From assembly GCA_963978895.1 (NCBI GenBank), contig OZ022238.1, forward strand, positions 4,390,652 through 4,454,651: a stretch of DNA of 64,000 bases, read 5' to 3'. The notes under the pieces were generated by a model. It had not been told where the DNA came from and did no database searches. It saw only the letters and a list, made by a program, of their open reading frames with translations. Below are positions 47,624-61,782 of the stretch, piece after piece (within the stretch, counting starts at the first letter, position 1; every line of letters begins with the position of its first letter). This DNA comes from Erpobdella octoculata (taxonomy: Eukaryota; Annelida; Clitellata; Hirudinida; Erpobdellidae). Made by a program: the position numbers and the translations under genes.

Positions 47624-49108
47624 ACACAAATCTATTTGCCGTCATCCAATTAATTTGAAAATTGGTCTATAGACTCATTAGGACCAAGGAAAAATTTTGA
47701 GATTTACAAAAACAAATATTTTGAACGATCTGCTAACAAATCTCTGCGTTGTTTGAATGACGTTTATAAGCTATATCAACAAACGTATTTCTCCTGAACG
47801 AGGTAATTTCACTTGTTATCATATCTTACATATATCCTAAAATCTTTTTACTCTGTTATGTTGAAACATTTTCAATTTAAAACTGAAATTATCTGACATC
47901 TACAAAATTTTGTCGCTGTTTAGGTAACTTTAATTCTTTGTTGCTATATAAGTTTCAGTTTTCTGGTGCGATTGATTGAGATCGACTTGTTTTTTCTACG
48001 CGCCTTAAATTCCATATTTGCTTTTGTTTATTTTTACATGCACATTCAAAAATTAAAAAAAATAGAAAAAACTAAAAAAAATATAACGGATTTTTGAAAG
48101 ACGAAGTTTTTAACGCTTCATTTGTTTCTACTTTACTTTGCTGAATTTCAGGCTGTGTTTCATTACTGGCCCGCTTGTCAGCCTGCGTGGCAAAAATAAA
48201 AGAATAAATGACAGCCAATAGACTGCGACTGAAGTTAACAAACCTAAATTGGTCTGGCCTGGTCATGCATGTTATGGGCATAGGTGTTCTTAAAAATTTT
48301 TTCGCTCATAGCTAAAACGGTTCTTACGTTATCCGTTAAAATATGCGCGACAATTTGGCATCATGATAGGTCCCGAACATTTTTTTTTAAACCATGTCAT
48401 TTGATTTGTAAAGACTTGTTTTTTATGTTGGTCCTATCTGTTCACAACTGCAAAGTCACCCCGTTAAAGATGAAGCAAGGCGGTTTCACACAACTAATTG
48501 GGCGAGAACGCGAGAACTTTGATATTAATGCAAACCAGAGTCTTTCAGTCGAGGGTGTCTGTCAAAAATATCTACAATTCTACAAGCACGATTCACAAGT
48601 AATAAAACTAAAATTTTAGTCCAAACAAAAAAATACAGAAAAAATTGAAAAAAATGTATTTGAAGCTGTTTTTTTTAATTTTTCAAAATTTATTGTGTGT
48701 CTTTGGTGAGTTTTGCAATTCGTTTTGGGTTAAATTAATTTAGTGAAATTTATTAGGCTACTATTTACAAATTTATAGTAGTTTTAAAGTTTTTAAAACA
48801 ACTATTACAGTTTATAATAAAAAATTCACTAACTTAAAGGAAATTAATACCAGCAACCAAATAAAAATGTCATAATGTTTTAATAAAACATTTTTATGTA
48901 ATTAAAGCTTTTGTTTTCTAATAAATTCAATTGCATTGAAGGCTTCGTCTTTTTATTGTTCATCCATCAGTAGTTTCAAATGATTCATATATTGTTGCAA
49001 ATATTTTTTCAAGGTAGATAAAGAGGATGGTTCTAAAAGTTAACTACATGTGCCAAAATTGTTGCCATACAGAATATGGGTTGAATTGAGTTCCTTTCTG
49101 AAAAATAG
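47624..49108. other. No supported gene
   Basis: A 111-codon frame at 48284-48619 and a minus frame at 48072-48281 show no recognisable domain and may be chance. Confidence 0.4.
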
Positions 49109-49297
49109 AAGTTGCATATGGTGCTGTATGTTCTAAACATAGCCAATAACTTCCAATCAATTTGTACATTAGACAGTCACAGTGCTCGAACCAAACCTAG
49201 ATATATTGATTGCATTGCTTACGAGGTGAATCGATTGTGCAAAAACTTAGCTTTCTTAACAAATAAGAGCGTAAAGAGTAAAGACAACAGCAAACAG
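49109..49297 (+). CDS. Candidate orphan internal exon
   Basis: A TTCCTTTCTGAAAAATAG acceptor-like end at 49108 is followed by 63 open codons: KLHMVLYVLNIANNFQSICT, then HSARTKPRYIDCIAYEVNRL with CKNLAFLTNKSVKSKD. The exon would end in AAACAG/GTAATT at 49297/49298. Both boundaries have phase 0. Composition looks more protein-like than nearby DNA, but there is no partner exon or recognised family. Confidence 0.22.
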
Positions 49298-49691
49298 GTA
49301 ATTTTAAAAAAAATAGCACGTTCATATTCAAGTATTTAAATCTCACTGTCATTCAAAATTTAAATCGTAAGTAATTATGTTATGATTTAAAAACAAGTGA
49401 ACCTAAAACAAAGTTTTTTTTTTTTAAACACTTTTATATTTTTACACTATTCAAGTGATCATTTGACATCCTCTGGACGTTGATGTTGTTTAATCAATCC
49501 GAAAAGTATATATGTTAAATAAACAACGAGCATATTAGCATAGATAATAAATAGTTCGACGAAAATATCACAAATAATTATTTCATTAAATTTTGTCAAA
49601 TCGATCCAAAGATTTGATAGAATGCATTGTTAATCAGTTCGGAGGTATGTTTAAATTTTGAAGTCTTTAGCTCATCGGGAAGTTAGTTTAA

Positions 49692-49792
49692 AATCGGTTG
49701 CAAAATTTGACGACAGACAGACAGACAGACAGACAGCTAGAAAGACAGACAGGCAGACAGACAGTCAGACAGACAGACAGACAGACAGTTCA
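49692..49792. repeat. GACA tetranucleotide repeat
   Basis: About 20 GACA units with a few changes. Preceded by TTGCAAAATTTGACGACAGA, a retroelement-like 3' end. Confidence 0.9.
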
Positions 49793-49861
49793 AGTTAAGT
49801 AAAAGTGTGTAAAAGACAAAAACTAGAACGACATTGTAATAGTTAGAAGTTTAAGCAAAAT

Positions 49862-50090
49862 AAAACAAGTAAAGAAAAAACGAGTTTTTCAACCCAAGTT
49901 TTGATATAAAATACACTCGATTTAGAAATACGAAAAATGTTCAAGTTAGGTGTTTTTTTTCAAATTATTGTCATCCAATATAAAGCTATGCTGAAAGTTT
50001 CAGCTTCCTAGCTAATCAAGAAGCTGGTTAAATTTTACTTGCAAAATTTGCGTACAGAGAAAGACACTCACAAATAAAAATTTGTAAAAT
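49862..50090 (-). repeat. Family D repeat, reverse copy
   Basis: ACAAGTAAAGAAAAAACGAG, TACACTCGATTTAGAAATAC, TATTGTCATCCAATATAAAG, GCTAATCAAGAAGCTGGTTA. Confidence 0.85.
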
Positions 50091-50187
50091 GAACAATTTT
50101 TTTTTATTAAACACAGTTTTATATTTTTACGTCATGCAAATTGATTTTTAAATGCAAATATACTTTTAAATGTTTGACAATATTTAG

Positions 50188-50403
50188 AGTGGCGTAAATC
50201 CTAAAGGACTTCAAGGCCACTGAAGGGTTGTTTGCAGAGGCAGCCATTTATAGGCGCCTACCCCTGTGGCAATGCGAGTGAACTCCTTGCTTAAGGGAGT
50301 TACGCTGGTGACGCCGGTGAAGCTTGAACTGCCGACCTAATGATTGAACTGCCGACCTAATGCTTGTCAGGCGAACGCTCTTCCGCTCTGCCACCAGCGC
50401 CTC
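50188..50403 (-). mobile_element. tRNA-derived SINE, best copy
   Basis: Minus strand: GAGGCGCTGGTGGCAGAGCG contains a pol III A box (TGGCAGAGCGG). It is followed by GTTCGCCTGACAAGCATTAG, GGCAGTTCAA at the B box and TTCACCGGCGTCACCAGCG. The non-tRNA body has GTAACTCCCTTAAGCAAGGA, GTTCACTC and GGCTGCCTCTGC. A 20-bp segment that includes the B-box region is tandemly doubled (50324-50343 and 50344-50363). Confidence 0.85.
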
Positions 50404-50414
50404 AAACTGTTGAT

Positions 50415-50870
50415 AGCATTATTTTAGCGAAACAAACTCTTCCTGACTGTTCTGCACTATAGTATGCCAAGATTCAACAAGCTGTTCAAGTGACAAACTA
50501 TGTGGTACTATACGACAACAAGTTTTATTTGAATTACTAAAGGAGTTATCCCAACGTAACACCGCAACCTACTGTGAATATGAGACCGGCTGAATTTATT
50601 TTATAGCTTTGCATTGAGTCAGTGGTGTTTTCAAAACCTAGTGTCTCCGATAGAATCTGACTTGGAGAAGATACACATCTTTTAAAACCTTAGTTTTTAA
50701 GCTATTTGAAAAACGTTTAATAAAGAAACACTACAAAATTATAACATTTAATTTATTGAAACCATAGCAGCACTGTCTCCACACGATTGCTTCATTGATA
50801 AAAAAAGGTTTGTTTAGGCTTAGTCCCAATGGAGAATTTATGTCTATTTTGTTGACTGATATTGAAACAA
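50415..50870 (+). repeat. Family E repeat, copy 1
   Basis: Co-linear with 61783-62222: GAAACAAACTCTTCCTGACT, TGAGACCGGC, GAGTCAGTGGTGTTTTCAAA, AGATACACATCTTTTAAA, CACACGATTGCTTCATTGAT, TTGTTGACTGATATT. About 440 bases. No ORF. TTTATAGC lies about 25 bases before TCAGT, so a TATA/initiator arrangement is possible. Confidence 0.85.
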
Positions 50871-51177
50871 TTTTAAACGTTTTAATATTTTTTTATTGAA
50901 AAACAATTAAACTGAATTGTTTCAATTATCATTTTAGCAATTTTGTAACCAAGAAAATTGTTTTGACAGTTTTAAAAAATTATCTAAACCACGTTTCATG
51001 ACTTAATGAATAATAGCATAGTTAATAAATCAAAATTCGAGTTGTTTAATTTTTTTTTATTTTTAAGTTGTATATTATTACGATTATGCGAACAAGCACG
51101 CATCAACTTATTTTCACTTCTTTTGTTTAAAACATTTGACATCAAAACTTTTATATTTTGCTATGCGGTCGGCAAAC
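50871..51177. other. Nothing recognised
   Basis: AT-rich spacer. Confidence 0.4.
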
Positions 51178-51263
51178 ATTTATTGTATAAATAAATATAT
51201 ATATATAATATTATATATATTTATATATATAAATAAATATATATTTATTTATACAATAAATAT
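51178..51263. repeat. Long AT-rich inverted repeat
   Basis: Arms of about 25 bases (ATTTATTGTATAAATAAATA plus ATAT) are perfectly inverted at 51178-51202 and 51239-51263, with an AT-only spacer. Could extrude a cruciform. Confidence 0.9.
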
Positions 51264-51557
51264 TTATTGTATAACTAAGAAATGCAATGCAAACATACTT
51301 ATTAAGTTATATCGCCTGGAAAATTCAACCAGAACTTTAAAGCGGTGAGCCGCGCATGCTCTTGAGTTACAAAGAAATATTTAAGCAGCAATTTGATATT
51401 ACTCAAAGGTGTTTCGTATTAAAACACAATTATGTTATAACAATTATGAAAACCGCCCAACCATTTAATTTGCACAGCTTATTTTGTTTAAAAAAGTTGA
51501 CCGCGAATCTCCTACTGTCACGGTTAGATTTTATATTTTGCCATGCGGTTGGCATTC

Positions 51558-52450
51558 TTTAACTGGTTTAACTGTTGTTTAATGCACATGAACTTTTCAA
51601 ATAGTAAAATGTTATGCATTTGAACTAAATTAAATTTAAATTGCATCAATGCCTGGAAAAGCACCGCTGTCTTTATCGACTATGGAGAACTAGAAAACTT
51701 GAATGTCACAAAAAAAGCACAGATAAAACTTGGAATAAACAATCCAATACTTATCTTTCGGTGTATGGTGTTTTTCCCAAATATGCCGAAAATGCGGCAC
51801 ATGATGGAAAATGGTGAAGAAAATTCGTTGACGTTGTCTGCAGAAACAATTTCGTACGACACCCATGCTCTCATATCATCTACGGTAACGTCGATGATCC
51901 TGGAACTACGAAACATAGTTAAAAGTTTATCAATTTTATCTTTTTTTTCCAACTATCAAACTTGCTATGATGACTGTTATCAACAAAAATTCTTACATTC
52001 CTTTTGTAACATAAATTGGCACTAATTTCATTTTGCCGCTCCTGTTCGCTTACCAATCCAATTATTCCAGTGTGTTAATTAAGATGACAATTTCACACGT
52101 GTGGATCAAATTACCACATTGAAACCATCATCTTCACCATCATCTTCACCATCATCTTCACCATCATCTTCACCAACATCTTCACCATCATCTTCACCAA
52201 CATCTTCAGCATTGCCACCACCATATTCACCAACTTTGTCATCATCGTCATCATCATCATCATCATCACCACAATCATCGTCATCGCCACTCCCACCGAC
52301 ACCACCACCACAAACTACACAATCAAAAACATCATCAACTTTGTTATTAACACAGATTCTGTTATCAAAACATTTAAGAGAGCAATAACAAAAACATGTT
52401 CAGTTCTTAAAATTTGATTTTTAACACTTAAATTTATAAAATGAATCCAT
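51558..52450. repeat. Family F repeat, copy 1
   Basis: Homologous to 57304-58345: TTAATGCACATGAACTTTT, CATCAATGCCTGGAAAAGC, CATGATGGAAAATGG, GATGATCCTGGAACTACGAA, TAAGATGACAATTTCACAC, then a trinucleotide array and ACTTAAATTTATAAAATGAA. Both strands are partly open (plus 51699-52025; minus 51680-51952). The minus translation aligns well with copy 2 (SSRIIDVTVDDMRAWVSYE versus SSKIIGVALDDLRPWPPY). Whether it ever encoded protein is unclear. Confidence 0.8.
52120..52320. repeat. CATCTTCAC / CATCAC microsatellite within family F copy 1
   Basis: Nine-base CATCATCTTCAC-type units pass into CAT and CACCAC runs; SSSP-type frames are artefacts. The array occupies the same site as in copy 2. Confidence 0.9.
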
Positions 52451-53814
52451 TTTCTATAAAACTGTCTGAAACTATTCATAGTCGAGTGTTGTGTATTACA
52501 GATCGCAACAAAAAGAACTATAGCAGTCATCGTTCTTTGGCTATAATTTCAGTTATGTATCGTTATGTTAATACAAGTCAACAGCAATCTGGTATCGTGG
52601 ACGAGTTTTTATGCTATCCTTTGCGTCGAAGTAGTTTTCATAGCTTCATTAATCCACTGTTTTGACAGGCAAGAAATCACGACAATTACTATTAAATGCC
52701 TTGTAACTTGTCTCAATTAGATAAACATGTTTTATGATTGCTTGCTTTAGGGAGAAGTGCCAGCTCGGTTATTGACCATTTCACGCGTTTTACTTTAGCT
52801 TTTCATGTACGATGATTTGGCAAATGATGCCGTATTTTGATTTGTTTGATCTTTGTATTTTACTGAAATATAGAGTGCCCCGCATGGACAAATGAAAAAA
52901 GCTAAATAGAAGCTAAATACAATTAACTCCGATGGTCCTCAAATGTTCTTACTGAGCCTTACCAACCTAATGTGCTGTTTATATAGAAAGTTGTTATTGT
53001 TACATACTAAATAACAGAACTAATAAAACATAGTAAAACTCATAATTTTACAACAACTTAAAACAAGCATCAAGTGCAACAATAAATGTGTTACTGATAT
53101 CCGAAATTATTTAGAGAATTGCTTACAAGCATTTACGAAATTGGCTACAAAATGGTCAACAATTTGAAAACATTTACAAATTATACAAATGCAACTGGAG
53201 TTGTTTAGTTTTTACATATAAAAAACACAGCTGTTTGTGACCCAGAAGTCATCCGACTAACGCCACTTTAAAGATAGTCAAATTGAATTGAAAATGTGAA
53301 TATACCATCATTATATTTTCAAGAACTGAATTCATTTTAAAAATTTTTAAACAATAATCACAATATCTTTTAGTTTTTGTAATTCACATAAAGTTATTCA
53401 ATTTAAATAAGAAAAACAATTGGAATCTAATAAATCTAATAACAGTTTTTATTTATCAACACTTTTTAGAAAAAACACCATTGACTGAAGAGTGTCGCTT
53501 TGCATAAATTTTAAACTGACATGAGGTAGTGCAGGCTTTTCGGTTCCTGGGGTTATTGCTCGGGTTCTTCCTGGAGCTACTCTGTATATGAGTCTCGTTC
53601 CGGATCATTAAGCAATCCGACCTACCTTATTAGTTCTGCAATGCTACTGTTAATTCTTGGTGTTATGTTTACAGATTTTATGCAACCAGAGGATTATCTT
53701 TGACTTTTTAGTACAGAACAAAAACGTGGTTTTTAAAATTTTTTAACTAACCGTGTTTAGTTTCAATGTTATTTAGGATTTTAATTAATGCTATTTTATA
53801 TGTTATTACAAGTT
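52451..53814. other. No supported gene; one core motif
   Basis: AAAACACCATTGACTGAAGA at 53473 is a family G/E core. A GC-richer stretch at 53530-53650 is unassigned. Confidence 0.4.
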
Positions 53815-54072
53815 TTTAATCTTGTTACAATCTCTGTTTGTTTGTGTATGTGTCTGTGTGTGTTTGTGTGTATGTGGGTCTTTCTCTGTACGCAAATCTT
53901 GCAAGTAAAATTAACCGGCTTTATGACTGAACTTTCAGCATAGCTTTATATTGGATGACAATACATGATTCAATTAAAAAAATCTCAAATTGAACATCTT
54001 TCGTATTTCTAAATCGAGCGTATTTGAAATAAAAGTTTGTGTTGAAAAACTCGTTTTTTCCTTTACTTGTAT
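53815..54072 (+). repeat. Family D repeat
   Basis: TGTTACAATCTCTGTTTG, GTGTGTGTTTGTG, CTGTACGCAAATCTTGCAAG, TATTGGATGACAATACATGA, GTTGAAAAACTCGTTTTTTC. Confidence 0.85.
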
Positions 54073-54644
54073 GAATTTTGTCTTATAAAAGTTTTAGAGA
54101 AGGCAATTTTAATGACGACAATTATTTACAATACGATTTAGCAAAATTGAAATTTGGAGGGTGCTTCATATTTTCTCACCCGTACAGAAGCACAGAGAAA
54201 CAGAAAAACAAAAATGCAAGCTAAGAAAAACGCGATAATGATTACAAGATACGAGCCGGAGTTTAGTAAAGCACAGTTGCATCTTTAATGAGTACTCGTT
54301 GCAACCCAGTATTAGCTACTTCAGTATCCGTTACTACTCTAATCCGAATCTCTAGTTTGCAATGAACTCATTTACTTTTTTTTATCAATCAATCAATTTT
54401 ATATGAACACAAAAAAAAATGTCGACATATGAGTAACATTAAATAAGAGTCAAATAAGTTTAAAAAGGAAGAATTCAAAGAAAAAATTATCTCACTTGAA
54501 GACCAGCCTAAACATAATGATAATAATAATGTTTGAAGAAAAAACAACCAAAGAAAAAAACAAAGTACAAATAGCACACAGTACAAAAAGCACTGGGTTA
54601 ATAAAGACAATCAAAGAAAACAAAACATAGAGTATAAATAATAA

Positions 54645-56320
<1,676 letters not shown>

Positions 56321-56765
56321 ATGATGGGTGACGGAGCGCCTCGCGATATGTTGCACATTGCGTACACACGAGGTCAACTGTACGCTATTAGAAAGCTACT
56401 CGCTTCGAACCGGATTCTGTCGCACAGCCTTACACCGCTGTACGACCTTAAATCAATTGGACTGTTATGATATAGAGCACGCCGTCACATAAAACCCCTA
56501 GCGGAGGACTCCAGCCGTCTTTGACTTTGGTCCTCTAAAAGACTCGACGTATTCGTTCCGTCCACGCGTACTCGTATCAGTGACCGCTCCTTCCGAGTTG
56601 CCGGTCCCTTAGCCTGGAACTCTCTTCCACACTCTGTTCGTGAGGCCAGAATCCTCGAAAACTCTAAAACACTGTTGAAAAATTCTTTATTCAAACTATT
56701 CTATCAAACTCTGTAAAGCAGTTTTCAATTAACTATTGTTATACACGACGCTATAGAAATCGTCG
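56321..56765 (+). mobile_element. Internally deleted CR1/L2-like LINE (ORF2 ends fused)
   Basis: A single frame from ATG 56324 to TAA 56716 is interrupted by two TGA codons. The left part (AYTRGQLYAIRKLLASNRIL, LKSIGLL-stop-YRARRH) resembles the start of LINE ORF2 before the endonuclease. The right part (RLDVFVPSTRTRISDRSFRV, AGPLAWNSLPHSVREARILE, FKLFYQTL) is the classic ORF2 C-terminus (R...R..G.RaFs.agP.lWNsLP..lr). Endonuclease and RT are absent, yet the frame is preserved. The tail (ACGACGCTATAGAAATCGTC) resembles L2/CR1 3' ends. Both internal stops could be CGA-to-TGA decay. Confidence 0.8.
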
Positions 56766-57303
56766 GTTTTCATTCATTAAGTGTTTATTGTCGTTAACAT
56801 AAGCGTTTCGGTGGATTTATTTGTTTGAGCAGAAATATGTTAGAAAAAAGTGTCAGTAACGGTTGAAAGAAAACTTAAAATCTAAAACAAAATGTATTGT
56901 TTTGTTTGAATAACAAAAGCCATTTATAGCCACATTAATATCCACAATTTTGCGTACTTCATGTTCGCAGTAGATCATGGCGTCATTAATTTCTACATCT
57001 GGTTTATAAGTATGTTCAATCTTGATTTATGGAGCTAAAACAAATAGGTTTGGCTAAATAATTATGTTTATACACCCGGGATATATCGTTTATTTTTCAT
57101 TTAAGATTTTGTGATGGATAAATTCAGTTGCCTCTGCGCTTAAATCTTAAACATTGATATTTCGTTTGCAATTGAGTTCATGTTAACACAAACCTTTTCA
57201 GTTTACTAATTTTTTCTTATTGCTATATTAAATCATAAGTTGTTTTTATTCTTGTATGCATGACGGTTCACTCTTCGTTTTGTGTGGTCTGTCTTTTTTT
57301 TTA
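56766..57303. other. Nothing recognised
   Basis: AT-rich spacer. Confidence 0.4.
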
Positions 57304-57999
57304 ACTGTTGTGTAATGCACACAAACTTTTACTATGGTGAAACGTTCTGGGTTTCAATTATGTTGAATCTTAATAACATCGATGCCTGAAAAAGCGTAGC
57401 TATCATTATCAACGATAGAGAATTTGACTAGGAAGTTGGAACGTCACAAGAAATTCACAGAAAAATACCTTAGATTAAACAAATCAAGACTGATCTTGCC
57501 AAATACGCCAACGGGAACTCAGCTCAGGATGGAAAATGGTGGAGGAACATCGTGGAATTTACCTGCGAGACAGTTTCAGTATGGCGGCCATGGTCGCAAA
57601 TCATCTAAAGCCACGCCGATAATCTTGGAACTAGGAAACATCATTGAAAGTTCATTATCTTTATATTTTGTTAATATCATATTTCCTATAATGACTGTTA
57701 TGAACCATTTTCCTACACAACTTTTGTAAGACAAATTTACACACTTCGCAATAATTGTGTTTTGCTGCTCATGTTCGTTTACCAATCGAATTAATTTAGT
57801 GTGTGAATAAAGATGACAATGTCACACTTTTGATACAATTATTAATGTTATTGACATTTTTATAACTCTCATTATTATCAACTTGACACAATTGAAGCCA
57901 TATCTCTAATTAGAACAATCTAACAATTATCTTCATAAACACAATTGGAATCATCATCATCACCACTACCACTTTCATCGTCATCTTCATTATCATGAT

Positions 58000-58030
<31 letters not shown>

Positions 58031-58156
58031 GTCGTCGTCGTCATCGTCATCGTCATCATCATCATCATACCCACCACCGTCATCTTCATCGTCATCGTCA
58101 TCATCATCACCACCACCACCATCACCATCATCATCATCATCATCATCACCACCACC

Positions 58157-58230
<74 letters not shown>

Positions 58231-58345
58231 CATCCTCACCACCTTCATCGTTATCACAGAAATGTATTAGAAAGCAAAAACAACAACATGTTCACATCTT
58301 AACATTTAAGTTTTAACACTCAAATTTATAAAATAAATTCATTTT
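57304..58345. repeat. Family F repeat, copy 2
   Basis: Partner of 51558-52450. Plus frame 57424-57729 (MTRKLERHKKFTEKYLRLNK...) is open for 101 codons. The alternative minus reading carries NELSMMFPSSKIIGVALDDL. It contains the CAT array and ends CACTCAAATTTATAAAATAA. Confidence 0.8.
57945..58252. repeat. CAT/CAC trinucleotide microsatellite within family F copy 2
   Basis: ATC/CAC/GTC triplet runs for about 300 bases. Poly-Ser, Ile and Met frames on both strands are artefacts. Confidence 0.95.
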
Positions 58346-58375
58346 TACCAATGCTTTTATTAACTCGTCGTCTCT

Positions 58376-58700
58376 GTTTCTCTGTCTGTCTGTTTCTCTG
58401 TCTGTTTCAAATCTTGCAATCAATTTTTGAGTCACTTCCTGATGATAGATTTTTTTCAAATTTTGCATACATGCTCAAAATAGAAGACAATGCAATATTC
58501 AATTATTAGTTTTACAATAAGTCAATTAATTTAGTTAATTTTAATTAATTTATATATATTTATGTATATGTGTACGTGTGTGTGTTTATTATATTTTTTT
58601 ATCTAGGAATTTATGTATATGTGTTTGCAAAAAATTGATTGCAAAATTTGTGTTTTAATTACATATAAAAGCATTGGGTTTTAAAAATTCGTTTTTAATT
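58376..58700 (+). repeat. Family D-like fragment
   Basis: CTGTCTGTTTCAAATCTTGC, AAATTGATTGCAAAATTTGTG and AAAAATTCGTTTTTAATTTA follow the family D order loosely. Confidence 0.45.
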
Positions 58701-58929
58701 TACTTGTTTATATCTGCTTTTAACCATTTCCACGAATATAGTTTAAAAGCCAAGTATTGAGTTCACCACAAATGATAATTAAAATTGCTGCAAAACGCTG
58801 ATCCTGCGGTTTAAACGGAGTAATTAGCCTTTTTACTTAATAATAACCGGGAGCAATCTCGATTCAAAATTAATTGATTTATAAAAAAAATTGAAGCTGC
58901 TAGTCAGAGGTGTCTAAAGATTTAATGAG

Positions 58930-59400
58930 ATACTAGTAGAGTTGCATGGCGTTGGCCGTTGTTCTTAAAAGTCTTTCTTCCGTTTTTCTTTCTCTCTTGT
59001 TTTTTAACGCTAGTTTTCATCCCCGCTTGCACTTCCGCTCACAGTGGCCAAAAGAGCTCTTTTTTTGTGTGAAAAAGTTGACAGATGAAATTTTCGAGAG
59101 GCACATTCTATACATTTTGCCCAGACAATGAAAACTTTGGCTACGTCACTGCTCGTCCATTCTCCTGCTCCTTCTGCTCTTCCATTTTAGTTTTTATTTT
59201 CCCGCTTGATATCCCGGCTCTTATCGTTTTCGCGCTCACTCTCCCGTTTCTCCATTGAGTCTGTTTTCCCGTTCCCGCTCTCTTATCCGTTACCGCTTCA
59301 ACTGGCTTTACCAATCCCGTTAGCTCTTCTGCTCGTTCTTTTTCTTCTTTTCCAGTTTCCATCCTTTTCTTTCTTTCTCTATCTCCTAACCGTTTTTGCC
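58930..59400 (+). mobile_element. Family A copy, diverged
   Basis: GAGTTGCATGGCGTTGGCCG at 58939, then CGTTTTTCTTTCTCTCTTG, CCCCGCTTGCACTTCCGCTC and CTCTCCCGTTTC. Minus-strand Arg/Glu-rich frames are by-products of the pyrimidine tract. Confidence 0.6.
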
Positions 59401-59934
59401 CAAAAATATAAAAACGGTGAATAGATTTGTTGAGTTCTTCAAACAAAATTACATATACACTAAAATTGAATTTACTTAGATAATAAACTTTTATGTTTAT
59501 ACATAAGTAGTGCAGTATTAGTTTCGAAATATAATATTTAATTGTTTTGTTTTTAATATTCGTCAATCAATCTGAAAATGTAATAAAATGCATTAATACC
59601 GACACCAACTTAATACAACGAGTGCAAGCTCGATTGGATGACAGGAAACGTGTTCCTCAAGCGTCACAGGAGCATCAAAATATTCTTTCACGCAAGCAAA
59701 CAAGCAACGGTTTAAACAATAAAATCTATTAAAATTAATTTATTGAAGATTGTGGTAATGCAAGTTCTCAACAATTAAAGCCAACAGAAGTTTTAAATAA
59801 TTAGACAAGGGTTCTACTATCGCGTTTTTTCACTTTGTCAAACAAATTTATCAAAATTACTAAGCTTGAGCTAAATTTAAACTATTTCTGGATCGACACC
59901 TTTGTATCCGACTAAACACTCCCGCCACCATCAC
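59401..59934. other. Nothing recognised
   Basis: A 61-codon plus frame at 59547-59732 (IQRVQARLDDRKRVPQASQE) is moderately protein-like but unplaced. Confidence 0.35.
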
Positions 59935-60022
59935 AAGCTGCAACATACTGCAAGCAGTCTAGGTTGACAGGTTTTTTTTAATTATACATAACATTGTATG
60001 CATTGAGTCAGTGGTGTCTGTC
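59935..60022 (+). repeat. Family E fragment
   Basis: GCTGCAACATACTGCAAGC, then GCATTGAGTCAGTGGTGTCT, the same end-to-core spacing as 50560-50635. Confidence 0.6.
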
Positions 60023-60410
60023 ATTTATTGTCGTATTAGTAAAAAATTGTGTTTCTAGTCTGATTATAAGCAACATTCGTGTAATTGAATATTTTTATTT
60101 ATTTGTTTGGTTATAAAAATATGCTATACCCACTAATATTGAGAAATAGTGTCAATTAATAGTTACGACTAGAAACGCTGGAACCATGAAAAAATGTGTA
60201 TTTGTTGAAGTAATCATAAATGTAAAAATATAAAAACCTCAAACATATTTTTAGAAATCTACAAATAAAACAAAAAAAATGCGTATTCTTCTTGTAGTTG
60301 ATAAAGTTCAGTCGATGAACATGATTTTATTTTTTTTTAATAATTCAAGTGAGACTTTTATCTTTTCTTTAAAAATGTTTTTTTAATATTTAGGTATGTA
60401 ATTGTTTTTA

Positions 60411-60482
60411 AATTGTTTTAAAACTTTTAAAATTGTTTTAAAACTTTTAAAACTGTTTTAAAACTTTTAAAATTGTTTTATT
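60411..60482. repeat. 20-bp tandem repeat, 3.5 units
   Basis: TTTTAAAACTTTTAAAATTG repeated with one change. Confidence 0.9.
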
Positions 60483-61782
60483 CAAAACTCGAATAATTAT
60501 TCTTGGCGGTGTTAGTACAAATTGGTTTTACCCCACATTCTCAGGTTCAATGAAGCAGTAATTTTTTATCTTTTAAGTTTGCAATAAATTCAAACAACTG
60601 GCCGAAAAAAATCAGTTTGTAGAATTCGCTTAGAACGTTTTCTACGTCATGCAAATTTAATAGATTTCATTTATGATTCTGTGGTTTTGTTTGCCTTCGT
60701 CAACTATTATCAAGTCAGCTGTATTTTCGCGCCTACAATATGAGTCATATCAAATGTAAACTATTACATAAAATTGAAGTTAAGCAATTAAGATCTAAAA
60801 ACGCATGTTTTGCTATAATTGTTGCTTATTAATTAATGGAATTAATGGATTTTTGTTATCAATTCAAGAAACTTTGATCGTTGCGGTTTAAGCGAGGTGA
60901 ACGATTGATAAGTTAGAATATTTTTCATAATAATTATTTATTACGTTATATGTTAATGCACAACACAAAAATGGATTTGCTTTTATAAAGCAGTTACCTT
61001 CTGTTTTTAATGTTTACATTAAAATGCTGAAAAATCAGCTGCTGGTTTGATTATAATGATGACTCAACATTCGAAGAAGTTATAATTCATACATTTCCGA
61101 ATGATGAAACAGTTTTAAATAAATAAATGTGGGCTGATCCTAGAGCCAAAGCCAACCGACAAAAACTTTTTAATACTCTGACAGAGTATTATTTTGATTA
61201 AGAGATTACATGAACTGATGTAAGTTATCTCATCAGCTCTATTTTCAAGAAATATGGCTGCAGCTGCTGAAACAAAAAACCAACATTGAACGGCTGCATA
61301 AGGCTAGCTAAATTTCCAATAGAACAAACAATAAATTATTGAATAAAATTTACAAAACTCCACAGATAGCAATTATAATCTATTAATAAAGTAGAAATTT
61401 GCGCTCCAACAGAATATATACAAATCTGTAAGGTAAACTGTCATCAAATTAAATATTATTATTTAAAACTAATAAGTATGTAAAATTGCAGCTACATTTC
61501 AAAACGGGAAGAAAGTAAAAAATTGATTAGGTACAAGATTAAATTGTAGCGCACTCCTTAACAAAGTTAAGTAAAATTTTATAAAAATATTTGAAATATT
61601 TAGACAACTTGACAACTCACACTAAAACGGCGGTTAAACGTTTCATTTGTCGTTTCAAGCAAATTTGTTACAGGATATTAATGGTTTTAAAAACTAAACT
61701 AAACTGAACAATTTTAATCGTTTTATCAAATATAAATCTTCTAAGAATATTCGCCTTCACTCGTTTGCCATTTTGTCAATAA
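60483..61782. other. Nothing recognised
   Basis: AT-rich; no supported gene or repeat. Confidence 0.45.

Noticed and set aside
52101..52388. SSPSSSP protein
   Set aside because: Nine-base CATCTTCAC microsatellite; the family F flanks show the array is a local expansion, not a conserved protein.
57910..58316. Met/Val-, Ile- and Ser/Pro-rich frames
   Set aside because: CAT/CAC/GTC triplet array read in different phases.
59141..59566. Arg/Glu-rich 141-codon minus frame
   Set aside because: Reverse of the family A pyrimidine tract; equivalent tracts at 42.1 kb and 20.5 kb give different peptides.
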